From an uncultured Pseudobutyrivibrio sp. (GTDB lineage: Bacteria > Bacillota > Clostridia > Lachnospirales > Lachnospiraceae), in contig CAMEWP010000003.1 of NCBI GenBank assembly GCA_945946605.1, positions 1 to 44,092 on the forward strand: a stretch of 44,092 bases of DNA, in the 5' to 3' direction. The notes below the pieces were generated by a model, which did no database searches, had not been told where the DNA came from, and was given only the letters and a program-made list of their open reading frames with translations. Numbering within the stretch: position 1 is the first letter of the stretch; each line of letters opens with the position of its first letter. The position numbers were made by a program, and so were the translations under genes. This document shows, piece by piece, positions 16,947 through 25,302 of the stretch.

Positions 16947-19900
16947 ATGAAGTATCAGATCAATAAGTCCAACTATCATACCTTTGAGTTATATGAGGTA
17001 AACAAGCTGGCTCCCCGAAGTTATTTTATCCCCTATCCCGACAGGGAGACGGCGGATTCGGTAAGTCTGAGGGAAAAACGATACCGGTCACCTATGGTAC
17101 AGTGCTTGAACGGGGACTGGGATTTCCGGTTTTATCCCCGCCCGGCAGAACTGCCGGATGTGCTGGACACAGAGGAGATCGCCTGGGATTGCCTGGATGT
17201 GCCATCCTGCTGGCAGTTCCGGGGATATGACAAGCCTTTTTATGTAAATCTCCGTTATCAGTTTCCCTATAATCCCCCTGAGATCCCAAAGGAGGAAAAG
17301 GTGGGAAAAGTATTTTCCATCATGGGAAACAACAGTATGGGACCGGGATGGACACAGCCGGAGGAAGAGTATAATTTTGTCGGTGTTTACCGGAAAAAGA
17401 TCACAGTGGAAGATCCGGCAAAACAGTACATACTTTCTTTTCTCGGGGTGGCTTCCTGTATGGACCTTTATGTGAACGGAAAGTTTGTGGGATATTCCGA
17501 GGGCGCTCATAACACGGCGGAGTTTGATATTTCTGCCTATATAACAGAAGGCGAAAATGAGCTTTTGGTTGTGGTGCACCGCTGGTGTAACGGCACGTAT
17601 CTGGAATGCCAGGATATGTTCCGGAACAACGGCATTTTCCGGGATGTGCTGCTGAGGGTTGGTGACAAAAAGGATATTTGGGATATTGATGTGAAGATGG
17701 ACCGGCTGCCGGAAGATCATACATCCGATGAGAGTGACAAGGAAGAGGAAAAAGTGCCCTACCGAGTGACACTTCGGGCAGAATTTTTCCAGGAAGGCTC
17801 TGTGAAAGTTACCATCAGCGGTCATGGACTGTCTGTGACAAAGGAGGCTGTCTCCAAAGATCATGTGGCAGAAGTGGTGTTTGACCGGCTGGATGTGGCA
17901 GAGTGGACAGCGGAGACCCCAAATCTTTACGATGTATATTTTGAGACGGAGACGGAATGTATCAAGTGCCGCATAGGATTTAAAAAGATCACCATCGATG
18001 GAAGAAAATTCCTCTGGAATGGCAGACTGGTAAAATTCCACGGAGTTAATCACCACGATACCAGCTGCACCAACGGATATACCATGACGCCGGAAGAGAT
18101 GGAGCGGGATGTGCAAAGATGTAAGGAATTCAATATCGATACCGTCCGGACTTCCCATTATCCGCCGGATCCATATTTCCTGGAACTCTGCGATGAGGCG
18201 GGAATCTATATTGTGGATGAAGCGGATCTTGAGACCCACGGTGTTTTTGTGCACAAGCTGCCCCCAAGTTACAATCATATCAGTCATGATCCGGCCTGGG
18301 AAACTCATTATGTGGACCGTGTGAAGCGACTTTACCAGAGAGATAAACTGCATCCCTCCATTATGCTCTGGAGTCTGGGAAATGAAGCGGGAGGATACGC
18401 AAATCAGGATAAAATGTATGAGTATCTGAAGGAGCGTACAGACATTCCGGTACATTACGAGAGTGTGATCCACAGCAAGCGGAAAGCTTATGATGTAGGC
18501 AGTGAAATGTATCCGTCTGTGGAACATGTTCACGCTATCGGAGAGGGCAAATGGAAAGAAAAAAAACTGAATGACCGGCCTTACTTCCTCTGTGAGTATG
18601 TACATGCCATGGGCGTGGGCCCCGGCAATATGGAGGCATACTGGAAGGAAATATACACACATGACAGTCTCATGGGAGGCTGCATCTGGGAAATGGTGGA
18701 TCATGCGGTGCTCCATGAGGATGGAAGCTACACCTATGGCGGTGATCACGGCGAGTGGGAGCACGACGGCAATTTCTGTGTGGACGGAATTTTCTACCCG
18801 GACAGGACACCTTCCACCGGAGCAAAGATCGCCCGGTTTGTTTACCGGCCCCTTCGCGTCAGCCGGGAAGCAGACGGAAGATTCTGTATTTTTAATACCA
18901 GATCTTTTACAGATGGAAACAGATATCAGCTGAATTTTCAGTGGAGTGATGGTGGAAAAGCGCAGCTGATTCCACAGGTGGCACCACTTTCCACCGTGAT
19001 GTATACTGTGACGCCGGAGCCCCGGGATGAAATGGCAGAGAAGAAGCCGGAGGATGAGATGACAGCCAACCGCTGTTCCTGGGTCACTGTCACAACAGTA
19101 GACCGCACCACAGGAGAAGAAGTGGCGAAAGAACAGATTATGCTCCGGGAAATGGCAGAACTTCCCGTTACCGTGCAAAAGACCCTGCCGGAGGAAGTGC
19201 ATCTTTCCATGGATGGATTCTGCCTGGATCTTCCGGAAGGGATGGTTATGGCACAGGGAGAACCCTTCACCAGCCTTTATCGGGTGTCCACGGATAATGA
19301 CCGGTCCCTGACAGGCCAGAAACCCATGGAAGCCTTTATGGGAGCAAAGGAGGAGATCCTTCACGCAGATTATGTCGATGGGGCAGTGACCATTACCAGC
19401 CGTCTCACCTGCAAAAAACATACCTTCCTCTGCCGGGATACCTATGAGGGATGTGCCGAGGGACTTCTGGTAACCAGCACCATACACTGTGAAAAGGGAA
19501 AAGGTCATCTTCCCAGATTCGGAAAAACCTTCTGTCTGGACAAGTCCTTTGATCAGGTGATCTATCTGGGCAGAAATGGGGAGTCCTATGCGGATATGAA
19601 GGATCAGGCCCCCATTGAGACGGTGCATTGCAGCGTCCGGGATATGACAGAGCCGAATATCCGTCCTCAGGAGAGCGGTAACCGTATGGACTGTCAGTAT
19701 GTGATCCTTTCGGACGGTGAACATCAGGTGCAGTTCAGTGCAGTGAACCGGCCTTTTGAATTGTCGGTGAAACCCTACAGTGATGCGGAACTTTCCCGGA
19801 TGACCCATCGGGAGGACGAGCAGTGCTCCGGAACCTATGTGACCATCGAGGCATTCCAGATGGGAATCGGTACCGGAAGCTGCGGTCCTGCTACAACAGA

Positions 19901-19961
19901 AGAATTCTGTTACGATGTGAAAAAGGACTATGAGGTAAAATACCTGATCTCCTGGAAATAA
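16947..19961 (+). CDS. Beta-galactosidase, GH2 (LacZ type)
   Basis: The product is a 1004-aa retaining glycoside hydrolase that releases terminal beta-galactose. The order of domains is that of LacZ: a jelly-roll sugar-binding domain (LNGDWDFRFYPRPAELP onward), an immunoglobulin-like domain, a TIM barrel (about 325-600), a further sandwich domain and a C-terminal beta-galactosidase small chain. The acid/base is E480 (SLGNEAGG) and the nucleophile E550 (LCEYVHAMG). There is no signal peptide, so it acts in the cytoplasm. ATG 16947 with AAAGGAGG upstream replaces the track start at 16872. Next to the GH53 galactanase and an ABC importer, its likely substrate is beta-1,4-galacto-oligosaccharide rather than lactose alone. 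Confidence 0.96.
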   Translation: MKYQINKSNYHTFELYEVNKLAPRSYFIPYPDRETADSVSLREKRYRSPMVQCLNGDWDFRFYPRPAELPDVLDTEEIAWDCLDVPSCWQFRGYDKPFYVNLRYQFPYNPPEIPKEEKVGKVFSIMGNNSMGPGWTQPEEEYNFVGVYRKKITVEDPAKQYILSFLGVASCMDLYVNGKFVGYSEGAHNTAEFDISAYITEGENELLVVVHRWCNGTYLECQDMFRNNGIFRDVLLRVGDKKDIWDIDVKMDRLPEDHTSDESDKEEEKVPYRVTLRAEFFQEGSVKVTISGHGLSVTKEAVSKDHVAEVVFDRLDVAEWTAETPNLYDVYFETETECIKCRIGFKKITIDGRKFLWNGRLVKFHGVNHHDTSCTNGYTMTPEEMERDVQRCKEFNIDTVRTSHYPPDPYFLELCDEAGIYIVDEADLETHGVFVHKLPPSYNHISHDPAWETHYVDRVKRLYQRDKLHPSIMLWSLGNEAGGYANQDKMYEYLKERTDIPVHYESVIHSKRKAYDVGSEMYPSVEHVHAIGEGKWKEKKLNDRPYFLCEYVHAMGVGPGNMEAYWKEIYTHDSLMGGCIWEMVDHAVLHEDGSYTYGGDHGEWEHDGNFCVDGIFYPDRTPSTGAKIARFVYRPLRVSREADGRFCIFNTRSFTDGNRYQLNFQWSDGGKAQLIPQVAPLSTVMYTVTPEPRDEMAEKKPEDEMTANRCSWVTVTTVDRTTGEEVAKEQIMLREMAELPVTVQKTLPEEVHLSMDGFCLDLPEGMVMAQGEPFTSLYRVSTDNDRSLTGQKPMEAFMGAKEEILHADYVDGAVTITSRLTCKKHTFLCRDTYEGCAEGLLVTSTIHCEKGKGHLPRFGKTFCLDKSFDQVIYLGRNGESYADMKDQAPIETVHCSVRDMTEPNIRPQESGNRMDCQYVILSDGEHQVQFSAVNRPFELSVKPYSDAELSRMTHREDEQCSGTYVTIEAFQMGIGTGSCGPATTEEFCYDVKKDYEVKYLISWK

Positions 19962-19983
19962 CCAGCCATTGGGGGCCAAGTGA

Positions 19984-21075
19984 TCAGGAAAGACTGCGGT
20001 CCTCGGCATGGCGCTGACGGTATACCTTTGGCGTCATGCCGTATTTTTCCTCAAATAATTTATAAAAGTGCGTACGATTTGAAAAATGCAGCTCTGAAGC
20101 GATGTCAGTGATGGATTTATCACTGTGTGTCAGCTCATAGGCTGCTTTTTTCATGCAAAAATTCATGGAGTAATCAAAGAGACAAAGGCCGGTAAATTTA
20201 TTTACGATGCGGTTGATATAGTCGCCGCTGTAGTTCAGCTGTCTGGCCAGTTCGTCCCGGCTGATACGGCCGTTTCGCTCTTCGATGAGATGACTGATAC
20301 GGGAAAAGATCAGGGCATCGGAATTGTTTTCCAGCAGCACTTCCGTACAGTGGTAGTAGGACTCGTTGGACAGGTTGGCGATCAGCAGGGAAAAAAGACC
20401 TTTGATCTGGTGAGTGGCGCCAAAGGTAGGATGCAGCATGACCTCCATAATGGAAGAATTGATCTTATGCAACATGGCGGTGCTGGTCTGGTTTCCGATG
20501 GCAGGGATATAGTCTAAATATGCTTTGGGACCGGGATGTTTTAAGTCATTCATGATGAAGTTATAGAAGGTACTGTTTAAGATCTCCTTCTCCTGAATAA
20601 AATCTGCCGTTTCACAGGAGGCGAAAAGTTCCTGGATAAAAGCTACGGAAAATCCGATGAACAGCACACGGGAAGGACCGTGATAGTCCTCCAGATGATA
20701 CAGACTGCGGTTGATGAGACAGCAGGAACCCGGGGTATACAGGTACTCTTTGTTTTCGATCATCTGTGTGACGGTGCCTTCCAGCACAATGAGAAGTTCA
20801 AAGTAGTCGTGAATGTGGAGGCTGTGATTGTTGTACTGCCGGTGATGGATGGCCAGTTCCTGCTTGTAATGGCAGGAACGGCTGCCGGATAAGGTGGTAA
20901 TATTGAGATAATCCTCCGGCTCACTTCCACTACAGGCAATATAAGTGATCTGGAAAGGCGTATTGATCTGATAAATACTCTGGTTTTCCTCATTTCTTTC
21001 GATATGTATGGAATTGCCGTTTCCCTTGAAGGCGGAAATGGTGCTCTCGTTATATTTCGGGTGGCTTTTTGACAT
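19984..21075 (-). CDS. AraC-family transcriptional regulator of the galactan locus
   Basis: The product is 363 aa. The N-terminal and middle part is a cupin-like ligand domain (about 70-150: HSLHIHDYFELLIVLEGTVTQMIENKEY), followed by a helical linker and two helix-turn-helix motifs at about 270-355 (RDELARQLNYSGDYINRIVNKFTG and SITDIASELHFSNRTHFYKLFEEKYGMTPKVYRQ). The start is ATG at 21075, with GAGGAGG seven bases upstream; the track start at 21120 has none. It is divergent from the GH53-ABC operon and convergent with the beta-galactosidase gene, 22 bases apart. It probably activates both in response to galactose-containing oligosaccharides. Confidence 0.92.
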   Translation of the reverse strand: MSKSHPKYNESTISAFKGNGNSIHIERNEENQSIYQINTPFQITYIACSGSEPEDYLNITTLSGSRSCHYKQELAIHHRQYNNHSLHIHDYFELLIVLEGTVTQMIENKEYLYTPGSCCLINRSLYHLEDYHGPSRVLFIGFSVAFIQELFASCETADFIQEKEILNSTFYNFIMNDLKHPGPKAYLDYIPAIGNQTSTAMLHKINSSIMEVMLHPTFGATHQIKGLFSLLIANLSNESYYHCTEVLLENNSDALIFSRISHLIEERNGRISRDELARQLNYSGDYINRIVNKFTGLCLFDYSMNFCMKKAAYELTHSDKSITDIASELHFSNRTHFYKLFEEKYGMTPKVYRQRHAEDRSLS

Positions 21076-21120
21076 GGCAGTCCCTCCTCTTAGATCCATA
21101 TATTCCCATATTTGATACAA

Positions 21121-21149
21121 ATTATAACACAGAGGTCGTTTGGTGTCAT
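21121..21149 (-). promoter_or_regulatory. Sigma-A promoter of the AraC gene
   Basis: On the minus strand ATGACA (complement of 21144-21149) and TATAAT (complement of 21121-21126) are 17 bases apart. The -35 box abuts that of the opposite promoter. Confidence 0.8.
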
Positions 21150-21177
21150 TGTTATCTTTCGAAGAATCTCATATGAT
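21149..21177 (+). promoter_or_regulatory. Sigma-A promoter of the GH53-ABC operon
   Basis: TTGTTA (21149-21154) and TATGAT (21172-21177) are 17 bases apart. The weak -35 box fits activator dependence. A palindrome GAACGTTC lies downstream near 21217. Confidence 0.65.
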
Positions 21178-21247
21178 AAGACTACAAAGTAAATGAAATG
21201 TAAGACTTTTTGGGGAACGTTCACTATAAAGGAGAAAGGAGGAACTT

Positions 21248-22291
21248 TTGAAAGATGATACAATTTTAGGCGTGGACCTGGGCTGGGCTTCCCAGTTGGA
21301 ATCCATTGGATTTCAGTGGGTGGATGAAGCGGGGAAATGCACAGATGCCATCAAAGGAGCAAAGGAAATGGGGGCAAACACCGTAAGGTTACGGGTGTTT
21401 GTGGATCCGCCGGTGTATGGCTTCTGGGTAAAACCAAAAACAGAATTTCATGAGCACATCATGAAAGGCGGCCTGGTAATGCTGGGATTCTGCGACAAGG
21501 ACAGCGTTGTGGAGATGGCAAAGCGGGTAAAAGAGCAGGATATGAAGCTAATGATCGATTTTCATTACAGTGATCATTTTGCAGATCCCATGTTCCAGGA
21601 TACGCCCAAGGCCTGGGAAGAGGATGATTTTGAGGGACTGAAAAAAAAGCTGGCAGAGCATACCCGGGATGTGATGACTGCATTAAAGGAAGCGGGGATC
21701 ACTCCGGAATATGTGCAGGTGGGAAATGAAGTCAATTCAGGAATCCTGCTGCCAGTGGGCAGTAGAACAGAGCATCCAAAAGAGATGGTGGAACTGTTAA
21801 ATACAGGTTATGATGCGGTAAAGGAGATCTCTCCGAAGACCTGTGTCATCACTCATGTTTCCATGGGACATATGTGGAATGTGGTGCAGGACTTTTTTGA
21901 TGTATTTAACAAATATCAGGGAAAAACGGACATGATCGGTCTTTCCTATTATCCGGCCTGGGTAATGGAACGTCACAATCCGGCAGAATTTCTCATCACG
22001 CTGAATCAGATTGCCGCCACCTATGAAAAACCCATTGTTCTTTCCGAGATTGGTGGATATGATTATGAGGAGAAAGAAACATACGAACTGTTGGCGGACA
22101 CGCTGGAACTGGTGAACAAAGTCAATGGGGGAGCCCTGAAGGGAATGGTTTACTGGGAGCCGGAGACGGTTTCGTCCATCATGCCGGATGGCTATCCTCT
22201 GGGAGCTGCAAAACTGGTAGGAGAAAAGAAACTGCAGTATACAAATGCACTGAGTGCGTACCGTGATTATCAGAAGGGGGAAGTAAGATGA
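21248..22291 (+). CDS. Endo-beta-1,4-galactanase, GH53
   Basis: The product is 347 aa and cleaves beta-1,4-galactan, the side chain of rhamnogalacturonan-I. Family features are present from the first residues (LGVDLGWASQLESIG, ANTVRLRVFVDPP). The acid/base is E161 (VGNEVNSG) and the nucleophile E267 (VLSEIGGYDY), in a TIM barrel (clan GH-A). Translation begins at TTG 21248, which has AGGAGG six bases upstream; no in-frame ATG is nearby. There is no signal peptide, unlike most GH53 enzymes, so it should work on imported oligosaccharides in the cytoplasm. The stop overlaps the next gene's start by four bases. Confidence 0.93.
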   Translation: MKDDTILGVDLGWASQLESIGFQWVDEAGKCTDAIKGAKEMGANTVRLRVFVDPPVYGFWVKPKTEFHEHIMKGGLVMLGFCDKDSVVEMAKRVKEQDMKLMIDFHYSDHFADPMFQDTPKAWEEDDFEGLKKKLAEHTRDVMTALKEAGITPEYVQVGNEVNSGILLPVGSRTEHPKEMVELLNTGYDAVKEISPKTCVITHVSMGHMWNVVQDFFDVFNKYQGKTDMIGLSYYPAWVMERHNPAEFLITLNQIAATYEKPIVLSEIGGYDYEEKETYELLADTLELVNKVNGGALKGMVYWEPETVSSIMPDGYPLGAAKLVGEKKLQYTNALSAYRDYQKGEVR

Positions 22292-23591
22292 AGAAAAGAA
22301 TTGTTGCATTATTGCTGACAGCCATGATGGCAGTAGGAGCATTGGCGGGTTGCGGATCCGCAGATAAAAAAGAAGAAAAGACCGATCCGGCAGCAGAAAA
22401 TAAACTGACGGTATGGTGCTGGGATCCTTCGTTTAATATCAACGCCATGAATGAGGCTGCTAAGATCTATCAGAAGGATCATCCGGATTTTGAACTGGAT
22501 GTGGTGGAAATCTCATCCCAGGATATCGTACAAAACTTGCAACATCTACCCAGGCGGGAAACACGGATGAGGTTTTGGCGGACATTATCCTGCTTGACGA
22601 TTCCATGGTAGCGCAGGAAGTGGTGTCTTATCCGGATGTTTTCATGGATCTGACAGATTCCGGCATTGATTTTTCTGAGTTTTCCGCGGGAAAGGTAGCC
22701 TGCTCTACTGTGGATGGCAAGAATTATGGCGTGCCTTTTGATTCCGGCGCAGCTATTGCAGCTTATCGTACCGATATACTGGCAGAAGCAGGATATACCG
22801 TTGATGATTTTACGGATATCACCTGGAGCGAATGGATCGAGAAGGCAAAAGTAGTAAAACAGAAAACCGGAAAAGCAATGTTAAACGGCCAGGGCGCCTA
22901 TAACCAGCTGACGGTTATGCTTACATCCTGCGGCGGAAGTTATTTTGACGAGGATGGAAAGATCCAGATGGCAGACAACAAGAAGATCAAAAAGATCAGC
23001 GAGTTGTATCTGGAAATGTTAGAGGCCGGTGTATTCCAGGAGGAAGTAGGCTGGGACACCTATATTGGAAATATGAACAACGGTAATGTGGCAGGTGCCA
23101 TGAATGGCTGCTGGATCATGTCCAGTATCCAGGCGGCAGAGGATCAGTCCGGACTTTGGGCCATCACCAATGTGCCAAAAGTAGATGGTGTCAGCGGGGC
23201 AACCAATTATTCCAGTCAGGGTGGATCTACCTGGACTGTTACCACCGCCTGCAAGAATCCGGAATTGGCCATTGATTTTTTGAATGCTACCTTTGCAGGA
23301 AGTACAGAGCTCTATGACAATATTCTTCCCAGCAGTGCCATTGCTACCTGGATCCCGGCAGGAGATTCTGAGGTTTACAAACAGCCGGTGGAATTCTTTG
23401 GCGGACAGGAAGTTTATTCCATGATCGTTGATTTCACAGCAAAGGTTCCTTCCTGCAGAATTGGCGCATATGAGGCTTCTGCAAGAACAGCCTGGGTAAC
23501 CGCACTTACCAATGTGGCATATTCCGGAGGCGATCTGGATGAAGAACTGGCAGCAGCAGAACAGACAGTAGCTTTTGAAATGGAGCAATAG
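22288..23591 (+). pseudogene. Sugar ABC transporter substrate-binding lipoprotein, frameshifted
   Basis: Two ORF-track entries (22288-22611 and 22575-23591) are the two parts of one gene of about 435 codons. The first gives a lipoprotein signal (MKKRIVALLLTAMMAVGALAGC, lipobox LAGC) and the start of a family 1 binding protein (KLTVWCWDPSFNINAMNEAAKIYQKDHPDF). At 22531-22536 the sequence CAAAAC needs one more A to continue as VQKLATSTQAGNTDEVLADIILLDDS, which then runs to the normal C-terminus. The rest is intact and well conserved in style, so this is a recent one-base deletion in a short A run or a sequencing error. As written, the protein would be truncated after about 82 native residues. 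It should capture galacto-oligosaccharides for the two permeases that follow. Confidence 0.88.
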
Positions 23592-23594
23592 CCT

Positions 23595-24473
23595 ATGAAA
23601 CTTACAATGAAAAAAAGAGAGAATCTTACGGGCTGGGCGTTTTTAACGCCCGCCGTTCTCCTTATTATCATCATGAATTTTGTTCCTCTGTTTCAGGCCC
23701 TGATCATGTCATTTGAGACAGGCCGGACAGGGAAGATGACCTTTACCGGGCTGTCCAACTATACCAGAATCCTGGAGGATTCCAGAGCGGCGGATGCCCT
23801 GAAGGTAACACTGGAATATGTGGTGATCACGGTTCCCATCATCATTGGACTGGCCCTAATCTTAGCGGTGCTGTTAAATGATCCGAAACTGAAACTGAAG
23901 GGTATATACCGTACCTGTATTTTTGTGCCGGCAGCCGTTTCCATGGTGGCATCAGCTGTGATCTTCCGTTCCCTTTTTGCAGCGGACGGATTTGTCAATT
24001 CCGTGCTGATCAATCTGGGAATCCTTGACACCGGGTACAATTTCCTGGGTCACCCCACCAGTGCCCGTATCATTTTGATGGTAGTGCGAGTGTGGAAAAT
24101 GGTGGGATATCAGATGATCTTTTTCCTGGCAGGGCTGCAGTCCATTGATGCGGGGATCTATGAGGCGGCCAAGATCGACGGAGCCACTTCCCTGCAGCAG
24201 TTTTTCCATATCACCATACCCATGTTAAAGCCCACCATGCTGTTTGCCCTTGTAATGTCCGTGAATGCAGCAATCCAGGTATACGACGAGTCTGTGAACC
24301 TGACAAACGGCGGCCCCGGAAATGCCACCATGCCCATTGCACATTACATCTACAATATGGCATTCGGAGGTGTACCGAACTTTGGATATGCATGTGCATT
24401 GTCCATGATCATTCTGGTTGTAGTAGGCATTTTGACAATGCTTCAAATGAGAGTAGGTGATAAGCGTGAATAA
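23595..24473 (+). CDS. Sugar ABC transporter permease (MalF/UgpA type)
   Basis: The product is 292 aa with six hydrophobic segments and the cytoplasmic EAA loop YEAAKIDGATSLQQFFHITIPMLKP that contacts the ATPase. It is the first of two permeases of a carbohydrate uptake transporter-1 system. The gene starts three bases after the binding-protein stop and ends overlapping the second permease. No ATPase gene lies in the locus; such systems in Firmicutes usually share an MsmX/MsmK-type ATPase encoded elsewhere. Confidence 0.93.
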   Translation: MKLTMKKRENLTGWAFLTPAVLLIIIMNFVPLFQALIMSFETGRTGKMTFTGLSNYTRILEDSRAADALKVTLEYVVITVPIIIGLALILAVLLNDPKLKLKGIYRTCIFVPAAVSMVASAVIFRSLFAADGFVNSVLINLGILDTGYNFLGHPTSARIILMVVRVWKMVGYQMIFFLAGLQSIDAGIYEAAKIDGATSLQQFFHITIPMLKPTMLFALVMSVNAAIQVYDESVNLTNGGPGNATMPIAHYIYNMAFGGVPNFGYACALSMIILVVVGILTMLQMRVGDKRE

Positions 24474-25287
24474 AACAAAATACTGGATTGGAAGAGCTGT
24501 AAAAAATATCATATTGGCATTCTTTTCAATATTGTGCGTATTCCCGCTGATCTGGGTTGTCATTGCCGCCACCAACAGCAGTGTGGATATTGTAAGAGGC
24601 GTGCTGACTTTCGGCAGCCATCTGGCAGAAAACTATCAGACGCTGATCAGTAAGTACGATCTGTGGGGAGCTACATGGAATACGGTGAAATATTCCGCTG
24701 TTACCACCATTGTGGCCATGATCGTCTGTTCCATCGCCGGATATGGATTTGAAGTTTACCATGATAAGGTAAAGGATAAACTCTTTGGGGTATTGATGCT
24801 GACCATGATGATCCCCTTTGTGGCAACCATGCTGCCCATCTATCAGACCTACGCTAAATTTGGCCTTTTGAATACTACATTAGGCTTTATCCTTCCTTCG
24901 GTATCCACAGTATTTCTCATCATGCTGTTTCGCCAGAACAGCCGGAATTTCCCTATGGATATCATAGAGGCGGCAAGGATCGACGGTGAGACGGAGCTGG
25001 GGATCTTTTTCAAAATGTATGTGCCCACCATGAAAGCTACCTATGCAGCAGGTGCCACCATCACCTTTATGAATGCCTGGAACAACTACATGTGGGCAAG
25101 ACTGATCATGTCGGACAACAGTGCCCAGACGCTGCGGATGCTGATCTCCAATATGACCACAGGTCATTACATCGATTACGGAATGCTGATGCTGGCCGTT
25201 CTGATCTCCACACTTCCCACGCTGATCGTATTCTTTGCGCTGCAGAAGAGTTTTGTGGAAGGTATGACGGGAGCAGTGAAAGGTTAA
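24466..25287 (+). CDS. Sugar ABC transporter permease (MalG/UgpE type)
   Basis: The product is 273 aa with six hydrophobic segments, the EAA loop IEAARIDGETELGIFFKMYVPTMK, and the typical MalG-like C-terminus ending FFALQKSFVEGMTGAVKG. Start choice: GTG 24466 has a GAGTAGGTGA stretch upstream and gives MNKTKYW; GTG 24457 in the track is possible. It overlaps the first permease by eight bases. It partners that permease and the binding protein in uptake of sugars, probably galactan fragments. Confidence 0.92.
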   Translation: MNKTKYWIGRAVKNIILAFFSILCVFPLIWVVIAATNSSVDIVRGVLTFGSHLAENYQTLISKYDLWGATWNTVKYSAVTTIVAMIVCSIAGYGFEVYHDKVKDKLFGVLMLTMMIPFVATMLPIYQTYAKFGLLNTTLGFILPSVSTVFLIMLFRQNSRNFPMDIIEAARIDGETELGIFFKMYVPTMKATYAAGATITFMNAWNNYMWARLIMSDNSAQTLRMLISNMTTGHYIDYGMLMLAVLISTLPTLIVFFALQKSFVEGMTGAVKG

Positions 25288-25302
25288 AGGAGAAACGAGA
25301 GA

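Noticed and set aside
17088-20009. Minus-strand ORF of 973 aa opposite the beta-galactosidase
   Set aside because: Its product is rich in C, H and unusual runs, has no domain and no ribosome binding site, and mirrors a clear GH2 gene.
22528-22540. Programmed -1 frameshift in the binding protein
   Set aside because: The site A-CAA-AAC is not a full slippery heptamer and no pseudoknot is evident; a base deletion or sequence error is simpler.
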